Shown one piece after another: positions 1 through 5,970 of a stretch of 11,489 nucleotides of DNA. Source of the stretch: an uncultured Oscillospiraceae bacterium (GTDB lineage: Bacteria > Bacillota > Clostridia > Oscillospirales > Oscillospiraceae); assembly GCA_934661735.1 (NCBI GenBank), contig CAKUJN010000066.1, forward strand, positions 1-11,489. The letters are read 5' to 3'. Both the position numbers and the translations under genes were made by a program. The notes beneath the pieces were generated by a model. It saw only the letters and a list, made by a program, of their open reading frames with translations, was not told the origin of the DNA and did no database searches. The stretch's first letter is position 1. Each line of letters starts with the position of its first letter.

Positions 1-130
1 CGCCACAGTCTGAACAAACGACGGTTTCTTCTTCCAAACAGGACTCACAGAAATAATCGCCTGCAAATAGTGTCAACTCCTCCTCTGCGTATTTTCGCCC
101 GCAGATGCTGCACGCATGGTATTCTCGCAT
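1..130 (-). CDS. Zinc-cluster protein, N-terminal part only (cut by window edge)
   Basis: The first 43 codons of a minus-strand gene are visible; the rest lies outside the window. The start ATG (130-128) has a good ribosome site, GAGGAG, a few bases upstream. The visible peptide has three CxxC pairs: C7/C10, C28/C31 and C39/C42. This spacing is typical of zinc-ribbon or LIM-like metal-binding modules. Small proteins of this kind are common in mobile elements of gut Clostridia, but the family cannot be fixed from 43 residues. It runs away from the gene at 282, and a hairpin lies between its start and that gene. I infer zinc binding; the cellular role is unknown. Confidence 0.75.
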   Translation of the reverse strand, partial: MREYHACSICGRKYAEEELTLFAGDYFCESCLEEETVVCSDCG

Positions 131-156
131 TGTAAATCTCCTCACAAATAAAAATA

Positions 157-182
157 GCCGCCCAGAATTTCTTCCGGGCGGC
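157..182 (-). terminator. Terminator-like hairpin in the leader of the zinc-cluster gene
   Basis: GCCGCCC (157-163) pairs perfectly with GGGCGGC (176-182) around a 12-base loop. Read on the minus strand the stem is followed by a T-rich run (TATTTTTATTT), the form of an intrinsic terminator. It ends about 26 bases before the ATG at 130, and no minus-strand gene is visible between 183 and 281. It may therefore be a leader attenuator or a leftover terminator. The remaining bases, 183-281, contain no other feature I can support apart from the ribosome site of the next gene. Confidence 0.55.
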
Positions 183-281
183 CTCATGGAGATAATATGC
201 AGTTGAAAATACGGCTTTTTACGATGATTTCAGAAAAAGCAATCGAACATCCCAGTAAAAATAAAATAAGGAGGTCAAATT

Positions 282-611
282 ATGACTGATCCACAAAGAA
301 TGGAATTAAAAAATTTACGCGAGAGCGCAGACGGCCCGATCCACAGTGGGAACTATTGGAGCCATGAGGAAAAAGAGCGGGCAAGGCAGCTGTTTAACAT
401 GAACTTTGGAATCAGCGAGATTGCGCTGGAGCTTGGGCGCGGAGAAATCGCAACTTGCCAGCAGCTGATTCAGCTTGGGATGTATACACCGAAGAAACGC
501 CAGAAAAAGAGACGCAGCTATCCTTGCGGCTGCTTATGTAAGGACTGCACGGCCGATCCTGACGATTGCATCCTCCGCAGAAAGGATGCTGCCCGAAAGG
601 AGGTGCTGTAA
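282..611 (+). CDS. Small Myb/SANT-like helix-turn-helix protein with C-terminal cysteine cluster
   Basis: A 109-residue basic protein. The ATG at 282 follows AGGAGG with good spacing. Residues about 25-68 have the pattern W-S-x-E-E-K-x-x-A-x-x-L-F...I-x-E-I-A-x-E-L-G-R...L-x-x-L-G, resembling the Myb/SANT-like trihelical DNA-binding fold found in many small phage and element proteins. A Lys/Arg-rich linker (KKRQKKRR) follows. The tail has five cysteines within about 15 residues (CGCLCKDC then DDC), which could bind metal. Its stop codon overlaps the next start (TAATG), so it is probably translationally coupled to the excisionase-like gene. The exact role is unknown; an element regulator or DNA-transaction accessory protein is an inference. 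Confidence 0.75.
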   Translation: MTDPQRMELKNLRESADGPIHSGNYWSHEEKERARQLFNMNFGISEIALELGRGEIATCQQLIQLGMYTPKKRQKKRRSYPCGCLCKDCTADPDDCILRRKDAARKEVL

Positions 612-796
612 TGTTTGAAGAATACGCAGATATTCTCTCGCCGGGTGAGGCCGCAGAAGCCTTGAGAATCGGCGAAAATGCACTCTATGAGCTGCTGAAC
701 AGCGGCAAGCTCAAAGCCTACAAAAACGGCCGGAACTGGCTGATCCCCAGAGATGCCGTGCGCCAGTATGTACTCGAACAGGCACGAATGAAATGA
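611..796 (+). CDS. Excisionase-family helix-turn-helix DNA-binding protein
   Basis: A 61-residue protein. The start at 611 is chosen over an in-frame ATG at 566 because AAAGGAGG (597-604) sits just upstream and the TAA of the previous gene overlaps this ATG by one base. Residues about 8-54 match the small MerR-like/excisionase fold: LSPGEAAEAL (helix-turn-helix), then L-Y-E-L-L-N-S-G-K-L-K-A-Y-K-N-G-R-N-W-x-I-P and the final R-x-Y-V helix. Members bind DNA next to recombination sites as directionality factors or act as small regulators. Its presence supports the left part being an integrated element. No integrase is visible in the window, so excision function is inferred. Confidence 0.85.
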   Translation: MFEEYADILSPGEAAEALRIGENALYELLNSGKLKAYKNGRNWLIPRDAVRQYVLEQARMK

Positions 797-801
797 CAAA
801 A

Positions 802-832
802 GCTGCATGGAACCAGATCAGTTCCATGCAGC
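802..832. terminator. Bidirectional terminator between convergent genes
   Basis: GCTGCATGGAAC (802-813) pairs perfectly with GTTCCATGCAGC (821-832) around a 7-base loop. It lies between the stop of the excisionase-like gene (796) and the stop of the convergent XRE gene (840). On the plus strand it is followed by CATTTCTTT, and on the minus strand by TTTTGTCATTTC, so it can serve both directions. Confidence 0.8.
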
Positions 833-839
833 CATTTCT

Positions 840-1181
840 TTATGCATTTTCAGCTTTCGCAATCAATTCAATCAAACCCTGTAACGTCTTATCCACACTA
901 TCTTTATACTTGAGATCCAGCTGACTAATTCTTGAGATTGTATGATCCCACTGATTGCAATCCACTGAATCCCCAAATAAAAGGCTGTCACTGCTGCAAG
1001 CCAAAATCCGGCAAAGTGTCATCAATGTATCCAGACTGACAGCCGAATCACCAAGCTCTACATTTGCCAAAAATCGCGGACTAAGCGCACACAATTCACT
1101 GAGCTGTTCTCGTGTATATCCCGCAGATTCTCTTTTGGCGCGGATTCGTTTCCCAATTGCTTTCTTTGTTGCAGCATCCAT
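840..1181 (-). CDS. XRE-family transcriptional regulator
   Basis: A 113-residue protein. The ATG at 1181 is preferred to a GTG at 1199 because AGAGGTG lies five bases upstream of the ATG. Residues about 10-65 form a Cro/C1-type helix-turn-helix: I-G-K-R-I-R-A-K-R...Y-T-R-E-Q-L-S-E-L...S-P-R-F-L-A-N-V-E-L-G...S-L-D-T-L-M-T-L-C-R-I-L. The C-terminal 45 residues are helical and probably mediate oligomerisation. The gene is divergent from the four-gene envelope operon starting at 1288, and the shared intergenic region contains repeated TGYGATAY-type half sites. It is therefore a plausible repressor of that operon and of itself. The effector is unknown. Confidence 0.9.
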   Translation of the reverse strand: MDAATKKAIGKRIRAKRESAGYTREQLSELCALSPRFLANVELGDSAVSLDTLMTLCRILACSSDSLLFGDSVDCNQWDHTISRISQLDLKYKDSVDKTLQGLIELIAKAENA

Positions 1182-1192
1182 ATAATCACCTC

Positions 1193-1263
1193 TTATCACA
1201 AGTTTAATATGTAATATCAGAGGTTGAAATGCGATACTAATTCATGTATTATATGTGATATAA
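1193..1263. promoter_or_regulatory. Candidate operator half-sites in the xre/envelope-operon divergent region
   Basis: TTATCACA (1193-1200) is answered on the other side by TGTGATATAA (1254-1263), an imperfect inverted pair. TGCGATAC (1230-1237) and TGTGATAT (1254-1261) are related direct copies. One lies in the promoter spacer and one abuts the -10 box of the plus-strand promoter. This is the expected placement for repression by the neighbouring XRE protein. It is based on pattern only. Confidence 0.4.
1224..1252 (+). promoter_or_regulatory. Sigma-A type promoter of the four-gene envelope operon
   Basis: TTGAAA (1224-1229), a 17-base spacer and TATTAT (1247-1252) give a near-consensus promoter. 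The expected transcript start is near 1259, about 29 bases before the GTG start at 1288. No promoter of similar quality is seen before the downstream genes of the operon. Confidence 0.7.
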
Positions 1264-1287
1264 AGTGAAATTTGTGGAGGTGTGCAT

Positions 1288-3525
1288 GTGAAACAACAGC
1301 TATTGGGGCAATCTGTGGAAATTACAGAATCACGGGTTCAATATAATGAGTACCGAAAGCGATTTGTTTTGGAGGCGCAGCAGGCCGCTGCTCGTTTCCA
1401 AGCGGCTTATCGAGAAAATTGCGGGCTGGTGGATGTTATCAATCATGCACCAGAACAGATCCACGGCGCAATTCAGCCAACCATCCACTTCTGCATTCAG
1501 ACATTAGTGGATCACGGTATTCTGACAATCGACGAAAAGAAATTTGAAGAGCTATATGAAGAGGATTTGTCACTGTGGCAGACGCCATACCTGCGTATCT
1601 GCGATCAATACGCAGATATTACCATGGAGCAAGATGAACTGGATGCTTATCGCGTTGCACGGCGCGAAAATCGGGGCAGATGGGTTGGTGGCGGCTTCGG
1701 CCTCGGTGGTGCAATCAAAGGTGCTGCTACTGCTGGAGCACTGAATATGGTTTCCGGCGCAGCGCACATGGTCGTAAACGGCATCGGAAAAATTTTCTCA
1801 TCTGCCTCGGCTTCAAGTGCTATCCGAAAAATCTTCGAAAATAAAGATACTGAACGAAGCCTTGAAAATAGCGTCTATAACATTACTTTTCGCCTGCGCT
1901 ACTGCCTGCTCGATTGTTTGAACAAATCCGACGCAGACACAATTTCATGGCAAGGCTGGCCGCGCAGCAGTGAGATTGACCGGGCAAAATCTATTCTTAA
2001 CAACATTAGCCGAATCTCTGATCAGGATGCAAAACGAGCCGCTCTTTTGGAGGCATTTCAGCTGAATCCATATTCGCAGGACTGGTATATAATCGCGTTG
2101 CAGGAATTTGGAGATGCAGATGGATCGCTGGAGGCCACTGCGGCTTACTTCGGCATAGCCGGTCTAAAGCAGGTAAAGCAGGATAATCTGGATGCGTTTG
2201 CAGAGGCTTTATCACTCGACACCGAAGATGCTGCGCAAAAAGCACTGATTCAGATTCAAGAGCGTCAGAAATGGCTTGGCTGCACTGATGAAACAGAACA
2301 TACAAAAGCGGCTGCAAAGGCAGCAATCTGTTTTGATCTGCATTATCGCACTGTTGACAACTATGTATTTTTGACACGCGAAGAAGCAGATGCTGTAAAA
2401 GCAGAATTTGCACAAATTCAGGAGATCGAAGCAAAAACCGATATGGACGACATCGCCTCAGTGGAGTCCGCACAGCAGCAGCTTCGAGCATATCATTCCC
2501 TTGTGGCGCAGAAGCATCAGGAACTGATGGCAAATCGTTGGGATGAACTGGATCAAAAGCGACGTTCTGTTTTCACAAATCTTCCAAATACTGAACCGCT
2601 TCTTCTGGATTCTCCAGAGGCGGCCGCTGCGTCACAGATAATTGCAGATCAACTGACACAGGGAATACAGGCTTGCAAAGCGGACAGTAATCCAGAAGCA
2701 GCATTGCAGGCAATACAAGGCCGCATTCATGCCGAGCATCTTCCGGCACAAGTCAGAGACTGCTATGCCGCAGAAGTACAGCGATTACTGGATGAAATTG
2801 ACTTACGGGAACGTACTGCGTTTGAAAAGGAGTATCCAAGCAGAGAAAACGCCGCTTCGGCAAAACTGGTTTATGCCAGTATCGAATCGGACATTCAAAA
2901 ACAAAATCTCCAGAAACAGGCGGATGCACTGCGGAAGAGAATTGACGCTTCGGATCTTTCCTCCACAGCAAAGGAGAAGTTACGAACAAAGCTCTTTCAA
3001 AAGGAGCATGCAACGCAAATCCGAACTGCAAAGACGTTTGGAAACATCAGTGGCTGGCTGCTTGTCGGTCTGATTCTGGTCAGTTATCTGTTCAAGCTCT
3101 CCTGCACTGCAAATTTTGCGCATACACAGCACATGTTTCTCGGCATCTCATTCATGATCCGTGAAACAGCAATATGTCCGCATCTATCCTTTTGGGACGG
3201 TGTGAAAAATGCTCTGGTCGTATTTGGCCACTGCATTGGAGAAATCTTTATCAATGGTTTTTACTCCTACATTGCGGGGTTTGGACGCGGATTTTTAGGC
3301 AGCATCATTTGGGCGGTGCTCGGCATCTTCTGGGTGCTTATCAAATATACCGTCATTGCCATTCCGAGACTAATTCTCTGTACGATCACCGTATTCTTTC
3401 AAAAAGGATCGCTCCTATATTATGCTGGGTATTTGCTTGGAATGTACCTGCTTCTTCGTGTTCTGTTGGCTTATCTGAACAAAGGCGAGGAAGAAGCACG
3501 AATCCGAAAAAATTCGAAAAAGTAA
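1288..3525 (+). CDS. Large helical protein with glycine-rich segment and C-terminal membrane helices, function unknown
   Basis: A 745-residue protein. The GTG at 1288 is chosen because GGAGG (1276-1280) is seven bases upstream; the GTG at 1282 is too close to it. The N-terminal ~130 residues are acidic and helical. Residues 132-175 form a conspicuous Gly/Ala-rich stretch starting W-V-GGGFGLGGAIKGA, which could be an amphipathic or membrane-active hairpin. A helical, Glu/Gln/Ala-rich middle (about 200-580) looks like coiled coil or helical repeats. The C-terminus has membrane segments at about 588-608, 667-686, 687-705 and 709-730, then a Lys/Arg-rich end. There is no signal peptide. I recall related uncharacterised Clostridia proteins sharing the Gly-rich motif, but I cannot assign a family. 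It is first in an operon with two lipoproteins and an Lgt-like protein, spaced 11 bases from the next gene, so an envelope-linked role is inferred. Confidence 0.85.
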   Translation: MKQQLLGQSVEITESRVQYNEYRKRFVLEAQQAAARFQAAYRENCGLVDVINHAPEQIHGAIQPTIHFCIQTLVDHGILTIDEKKFEELYEEDLSLWQTPYLRICDQYADITMEQDELDAYRVARRENRGRWVGGGFGLGGAIKGAATAGALNMVSGAAHMVVNGIGKIFSSASASSAIRKIFENKDTERSLENSVYNITFRLRYCLLDCLNKSDADTISWQGWPRSSEIDRAKSILNNISRISDQDAKRAALLEAFQLNPYSQDWYIIALQEFGDADGSLEATAAYFGIAGLKQVKQDNLDAFAEALSLDTEDAAQKALIQIQERQKWLGCTDETEHTKAAAKAAICFDLHYRTVDNYVFLTREEADAVKAEFAQIQEIEAKTDMDDIASVESAQQQLRAYHSLVAQKHQELMANRWDELDQKRRSVFTNLPNTEPLLLDSPEAAAASQIIADQLTQGIQACKADSNPEAALQAIQGRIHAEHLPAQVRDCYAAEVQRLLDEIDLRERTAFEKEYPSRENAASAKLVYASIESDIQKQNLQKQADALRKRIDASDLSSTAKEKLRTKLFQKEHATQIRTAKTFGNISGWLLVGLILVSYLFKLSCTANFAHTQHMFLGISFMIRETAICPHLSFWDGVKNALVVFGHCIGEIFINGFYSYIAGFGRGFLGSIIWAVLGIFWVLIKYTVIAIPRLILCTITVFFQKGSLLYYAGYLLGMYLLLRVLLAYLNKGEEEARIRKNSKK

Positions 3526-3536
3526 AGAGGTATAAG

Positions 3537-3770
3537 ATGAAACAGAATCATGTCTTACACATTGCCATCATTGTGTTGATCTGCACGCTCTGTCTGGCAT
3601 CCGTCACCGGCTGCGGAAGCCGCAATGATATTTGCTATCGCTGTGGTTCATGTGCTACAAGCTCCTGCTTCAACTCCTGTAATTCTTTGATAAAGGGATG
3701 TGGCACTTGCATTGATTGCACTGGTTGTGGGAGCTTCTGCGACGGCTGTGGTGCATTTCTCCGGGACTAA
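3537..3770 (+). CDS. Tiny cysteine-rich lipoprotein
   Basis: A 77-residue protein. Residues 1-25 are a type II signal peptide (basic start, hydrophobic core, lipobox V-T-G-C) with C26 as the lipidated cysteine. The mature part is only 52 residues yet holds 12 cysteines counting C26, in spacings such as C-x2-C, C-x3-C and C-x5-C, with many Gly and Ser. This suggests either a metal-binding cluster or a disulfide-knotted surface peptide. AGAGG seven bases upstream of the ATG serves as ribosome site. It is 11 bases after the large membrane protein gene and 11 bases before the Lgt-like gene. I know of no matching family. A larger overlapping open frame (from 3174) is a shadow of the upstream gene and does not carry the lipobox start. 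Confidence 0.85.
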   Translation: MKQNHVLHIAIIVLICTLCLASVTGCGSRNDICYRCGSCATSSCFNSCNSLIKGCGTCIDCTGCGSFCDGCGAFLRD

Positions 3771-3781
3771 GAGGGCAAAAG

Positions 3782-4555
3782 ATGCACCCATATTTCACAG
3801 TATCAATTGGTACAAGCTTGGTGCTATCCATTCCGGCCTACTCTTTCTTTGCATGTATAGGCCTGCTTTTTATGATGCTCTTCCTGTATTTTCGAACGCA
3901 GCGAGCGGGTATGGCATATACCCGTTATCTTCTCCTGATTGGATACATGGTCGTAGGTGTCGGAATTGGCAGCAAAGCATTATTCGTTGTTACACAAATC
4001 CCCGTATGGCTTGAGAACCCCACACTTCAAAATCTGGGGCATGTCATCTGGACAAGTGGATTTGTATTCTATGGCGGATTGCTTGGTGCAATTATTGGTG
4101 TAGCAGTCTTTGCAAAGCAGTTTCAGTTGTCATTTGGAAACTTGTCGAATCTGGTAGCGCCCGGATTTCCATTGTTCCACTTTTGGGGAAGAATCGGATG
4201 CTTCTTTGCTGGCTGCTGTTATGGAAAAGGGGCCAGTTGGGGTGTTGCAATGGCGGATACACCCACTATATCGCGCATTCCCATTCAGCTGTTTGAAGCG
4301 GTGTGCATTCTATTCATTTTTGCAATGCTGCTTTATGCTGAGCATAAAAGCAGCACTGCGCCTCTTTTGCGCCTTTACTTGGGCGTATACGCCGTTTGCC
4401 GATTCGTCCTTGAATTCTACCGCGGCGATGCGCTGCGAGGCCTCTGGCTTGGCCTGTCAACCTCACAGTGGGTTTCACTGGCCATTCTAGGATATCTGAT
4501 TGTATCAATTTTCTGCAAAAAAGAAAAACCGGCCGCAAAAACGCGGCCAGTATGA
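3782..4555 (+). CDS. Lgt-like prolipoprotein diacylglyceryl transferase paralogue
   Basis: A 257-residue multi-pass membrane protein of the Lgt superfamily. Housekeeping Lgt transfers diacylglycerol from phosphatidylglycerol to the lipobox cysteine. The start at 3782 has AGAGGG upstream. Lgt landmarks are present: P-A-Y20 near the N-terminus, the F-Y97-G-G loop, GRIGCFFAGCCYG (136-148), I-P-I-Q-L-F-E-A, and F-Y-R214-G-D near the end. Key differences: the family's usual FHGG has Tyr for His, and the signature GRxGNFxNxExxG has Cys residues at 140, 145 and 146 in place of Asn/Glu. The two arginines known to matter in E. coli Lgt seem kept (R137, R214). It lies between two lipoprotein genes, so they are natural substrate candidates. 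It may instead have a changed chemistry. Whether it is active is unknown. Confidence 0.85.
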   Translation: MHPYFTVSIGTSLVLSIPAYSFFACIGLLFMMLFLYFRTQRAGMAYTRYLLLIGYMVVGVGIGSKALFVVTQIPVWLENPTLQNLGHVIWTSGFVFYGGLLGAIIGVAVFAKQFQLSFGNLSNLVAPGFPLFHFWGRIGCFFAGCCYGKGASWGVAMADTPTISRIPIQLFEAVCILFIFAMLLYAEHKSSTAPLLRLYLGVYAVCRFVLEFYRGDALRGLWLGLSTSQWVSLAILGYLIVSIFCKKEKPAAKTRPV

Positions 4556-4572
4556 AAGAAAGGAAAGATAGC

Positions 4573-5520
4573 ATGAAAAAGGTCGTCGCAATTCTGCTGT
4601 GTATGGGAGTTATAATGTCTTTTGCAGGCTGTGATAGCAGCATCGTCGAAGAATTGAATCCATTCGAACAGATCACTTCCGAAAAAGAGAGCAAATATGA
4701 AGTTCTGGATCAGGAGGGATATATTGTTCCCAATTGTTACGTAACCATTTGGGATTTAGAATTGTACCCTCAAGCCTTACAAAAGGACATGCTCACTATC
4801 GGGTACACTATAAGGAATGAAAGCGAGTCTCCCATCAATGCTTCTGATATTATGTGTCTTTCTGTAAAGCAGAATGGAAATGAATTGGAGCTTGTTGATA
4901 ATCCAACTTGGTCACTTCCGTTTGATATTCTGCTTCAACCACAGGAAGAAGCGTCAGCGATTGAAAGCTACTACGTGGACAACAGAAATGACTATATTGA
5001 TATTAAGTTTATTTCTCTCGACAAAAACTCTCCTGTAATTATCTCCACATATTATGATGTATACAGCGGCGTTGCATCCTATACATCGATTCAAAGATTG
5101 CGGCCTGCAACTGCTGATTCTTCTACATTGCTGTTTGCCCGATTTGGCCGTTTTGATGGAAACGACACAGACTGCTTAGTGGATGTTGCAAACGAATGGT
5201 TCGATGCGATAGACCTCATACCCGAGGGGTGCGGCGGCGGTCTGCTTACGCATTTTTATAGCCACAATGAGCATGAACTGGGCGGCGAGGGATTGCTGTT
5301 TTCCATTGGTATATTTGAACAAGAATATGATTACAGTTGGAAACCTTGGGCAAGTCAGGCCAAACACCTTACAACATATACAGATTCAACCGGCAGCAAA
5401 TATGATCTCATTCTCGTATTGCCTGACTCTGAAATGGAAATAAAAGATCCTGAGGCCTATGATGCATTGAATGCGAAAACGGAGGATGTAATTGATTCGC
5501 TTCGGCTAGAAAGCGAGTAA
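4573..5520 (+). CDS. Lipoprotein with N-terminal DUF5067/Ig-like and C-terminal alpha/beta-type domain
   Basis: A 315-residue lipoprotein. The ATG at 4573 is chosen over an in-frame ATG at 4552 because AGGAAAG (4561-4567) precedes it and the signal peptide then begins M-K-K. The lipobox is F-A-G-C with C20 lipidated. Residues about 45-165 have the strand pattern and T-I-R-N-E-S-E-S-P-I-N motif of DUF5067/DUF4352-like Ig folds common in Clostridia lipoproteins. Residues about 195-310 (G-G-E-G-L-L-F-S-I-G-I-F...Y-D-L-I-L-V-L-P-D-S) resemble a domain seen in other uncharacterised Firmicutes lipoproteins, often ending in an amphipathic helix. It is last in the operon, 17 bases after the Lgt-like gene. 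Role unknown; an extracellular binding function is plausible. Confidence 0.85.
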   Translation: MKKVVAILLCMGVIMSFAGCDSSIVEELNPFEQITSEKESKYEVLDQEGYIVPNCYVTIWDLELYPQALQKDMLTIGYTIRNESESPINASDIMCLSVKQNGNELELVDNPTWSLPFDILLQPQEEASAIESYYVDNRNDYIDIKFISLDKNSPVIISTYYDVYSGVASYTSIQRLRPATADSSTLLFARFGRFDGNDTDCLVDVANEWFDAIDLIPEGCGGGLLTHFYSHNEHELGGEGLLFSIGIFEQEYDYSWKPWASQAKHLTTYTDSTGSKYDLILVLPDSEMEIKDPEAYDALNAKTEDVIDSLRLESE

Positions 5521-5719
5521 TTGGCCTGCGGCATACGTAAATCAACGCGTCAATTTCTAGTGAAAAAATGCAATCTACGTGTTCACAATTGCAAACTATA
5601 TGTTATAATAAATCTGTTCTTTAGTGTCCTTACTAATTTCCTTGATATATCTACTGCCGCACAGGCTGCAATCAAGGCGGAGAACAACTAATCCTCTTCC
5701 CGCGCATTCGCACAAAGCC
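5521..5719. other. Junction region between AT-rich element and GC-rich backbone
   Basis: No intact gene is seen. The reading frame of the upstream lipoprotein stays open beyond its stop until a TAA at 5689-5691, and the last codons before it (about 5629-5688, ending S-T-A-A-Q-A-A-I-K-A-E-N-N) look compositionally coding. This may be the tail of a gene whose front was lost, perhaps a recombinase, but the fragment is too short for assignment. Base composition changes sharply just after this stretch. Confidence 0.35.
5582..5609 (+). promoter_or_regulatory. Isolated sigma-A type promoter near the element end
   Basis: TTCACA (5582-5587), a 16-base spacer and a perfect TATAAT (5604-5609). The expected start is near 5616. 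Downstream there is only about 140 bases before the strong hairpin at 5720-5752, so the product would be a short RNA or read-through into the minus-strand operon's 3' end. Confidence 0.55.
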
Positions 5720-5752
5720 ACACCCTCGGGCGGCAAAGCCGCCCGAGGGTGT
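5720..5752. terminator. Strong 15-bp perfect hairpin, probable terminator
   Basis: Bases 5720-5734 pair perfectly with 5738-5752 (core CTCGGGCGGC/GCCGCCCGAG) around an AAA loop. On the plus strand it is followed by TTCTCATTCATTTT. It lies 12 bases beyond the stop of the minus-strand operon's last gene (5765) and downstream of the promoter at 5582, so it probably ends transcription from both sides. The T-run on the minus side is poor. Confidence 0.7.
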
Positions 5753-5764
5753 TTCTCATTCATT

Positions 5765-5908
5765 TTACAGATCGTCCGCGTCCTGCACGGGCGTTTCCAG
5801 CTCGTCCAGCGGCTTGCCGGTCCAGCTGCCCTGCGGGTCGGTGTCGCTCGGCTGCGGAATCAGCGGCGCAATTGCAGCGTCAATCCGCTCTTTTCTGCGT
5901 TTTTTCAT
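5765..5908 (-). CDS. Conserved-looking 47-residue small protein
   Basis: A short gene starting at ATG 5908, preceded by an excellent AAAGGAGG site, and ending with TAA at 5765. The protein has a basic N-terminus (MKKRRKERID) and an acidic, Pro-rich tail containing D-P-Q-G-S-W-T-G-K-P-L-D and P-V-Q-D-A-D-D-L at the end. I recall small Clostridia proteins with a similar D-P-x-G-S-x-T-G and terminal P-V-Q-D-A-D-D-L pattern, function unknown. It lies 62 bases after the 122-residue gene in the same direction. A 6-bp inverted repeat (GGAAGC 5909-5914, GCTTCC 5935-5940) flanks its ribosome site and could partly mask it. It is the last gene of the selenium operon or a separate unit. Confidence 0.75.
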   Translation of the reverse strand: MKKRRKERIDAAIAPLIPQPSDTDPQGSWTGKPLDELETPVQDADDL

Positions 5909-5970
5909 GGAAGCCTCCTTTTCGTTTTGCATTAGCTTCCGCAAAAAAGCGCCGCGTCATTCATCCGGAA

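Noticed and set aside
3174..3536. Upstream extension of the Cys-rich lipoprotein frame
   Set aside because: It overlaps the end of the 745-residue gene in another frame; the signal peptide and ribosome site place the start at 3537.
3716..3781. Longer start for the Lgt-like protein
   Set aside because: The added residues come from out-of-frame lipoprotein sequence; a ribosome site precedes 3782.
4531..4548. GGCCGC/GCGGCC stem at the end of the Lgt-like gene as a terminator
   Set aside because: It lies inside the coding sequence, has no T-run after it, and the next gene starts shortly afterwards.
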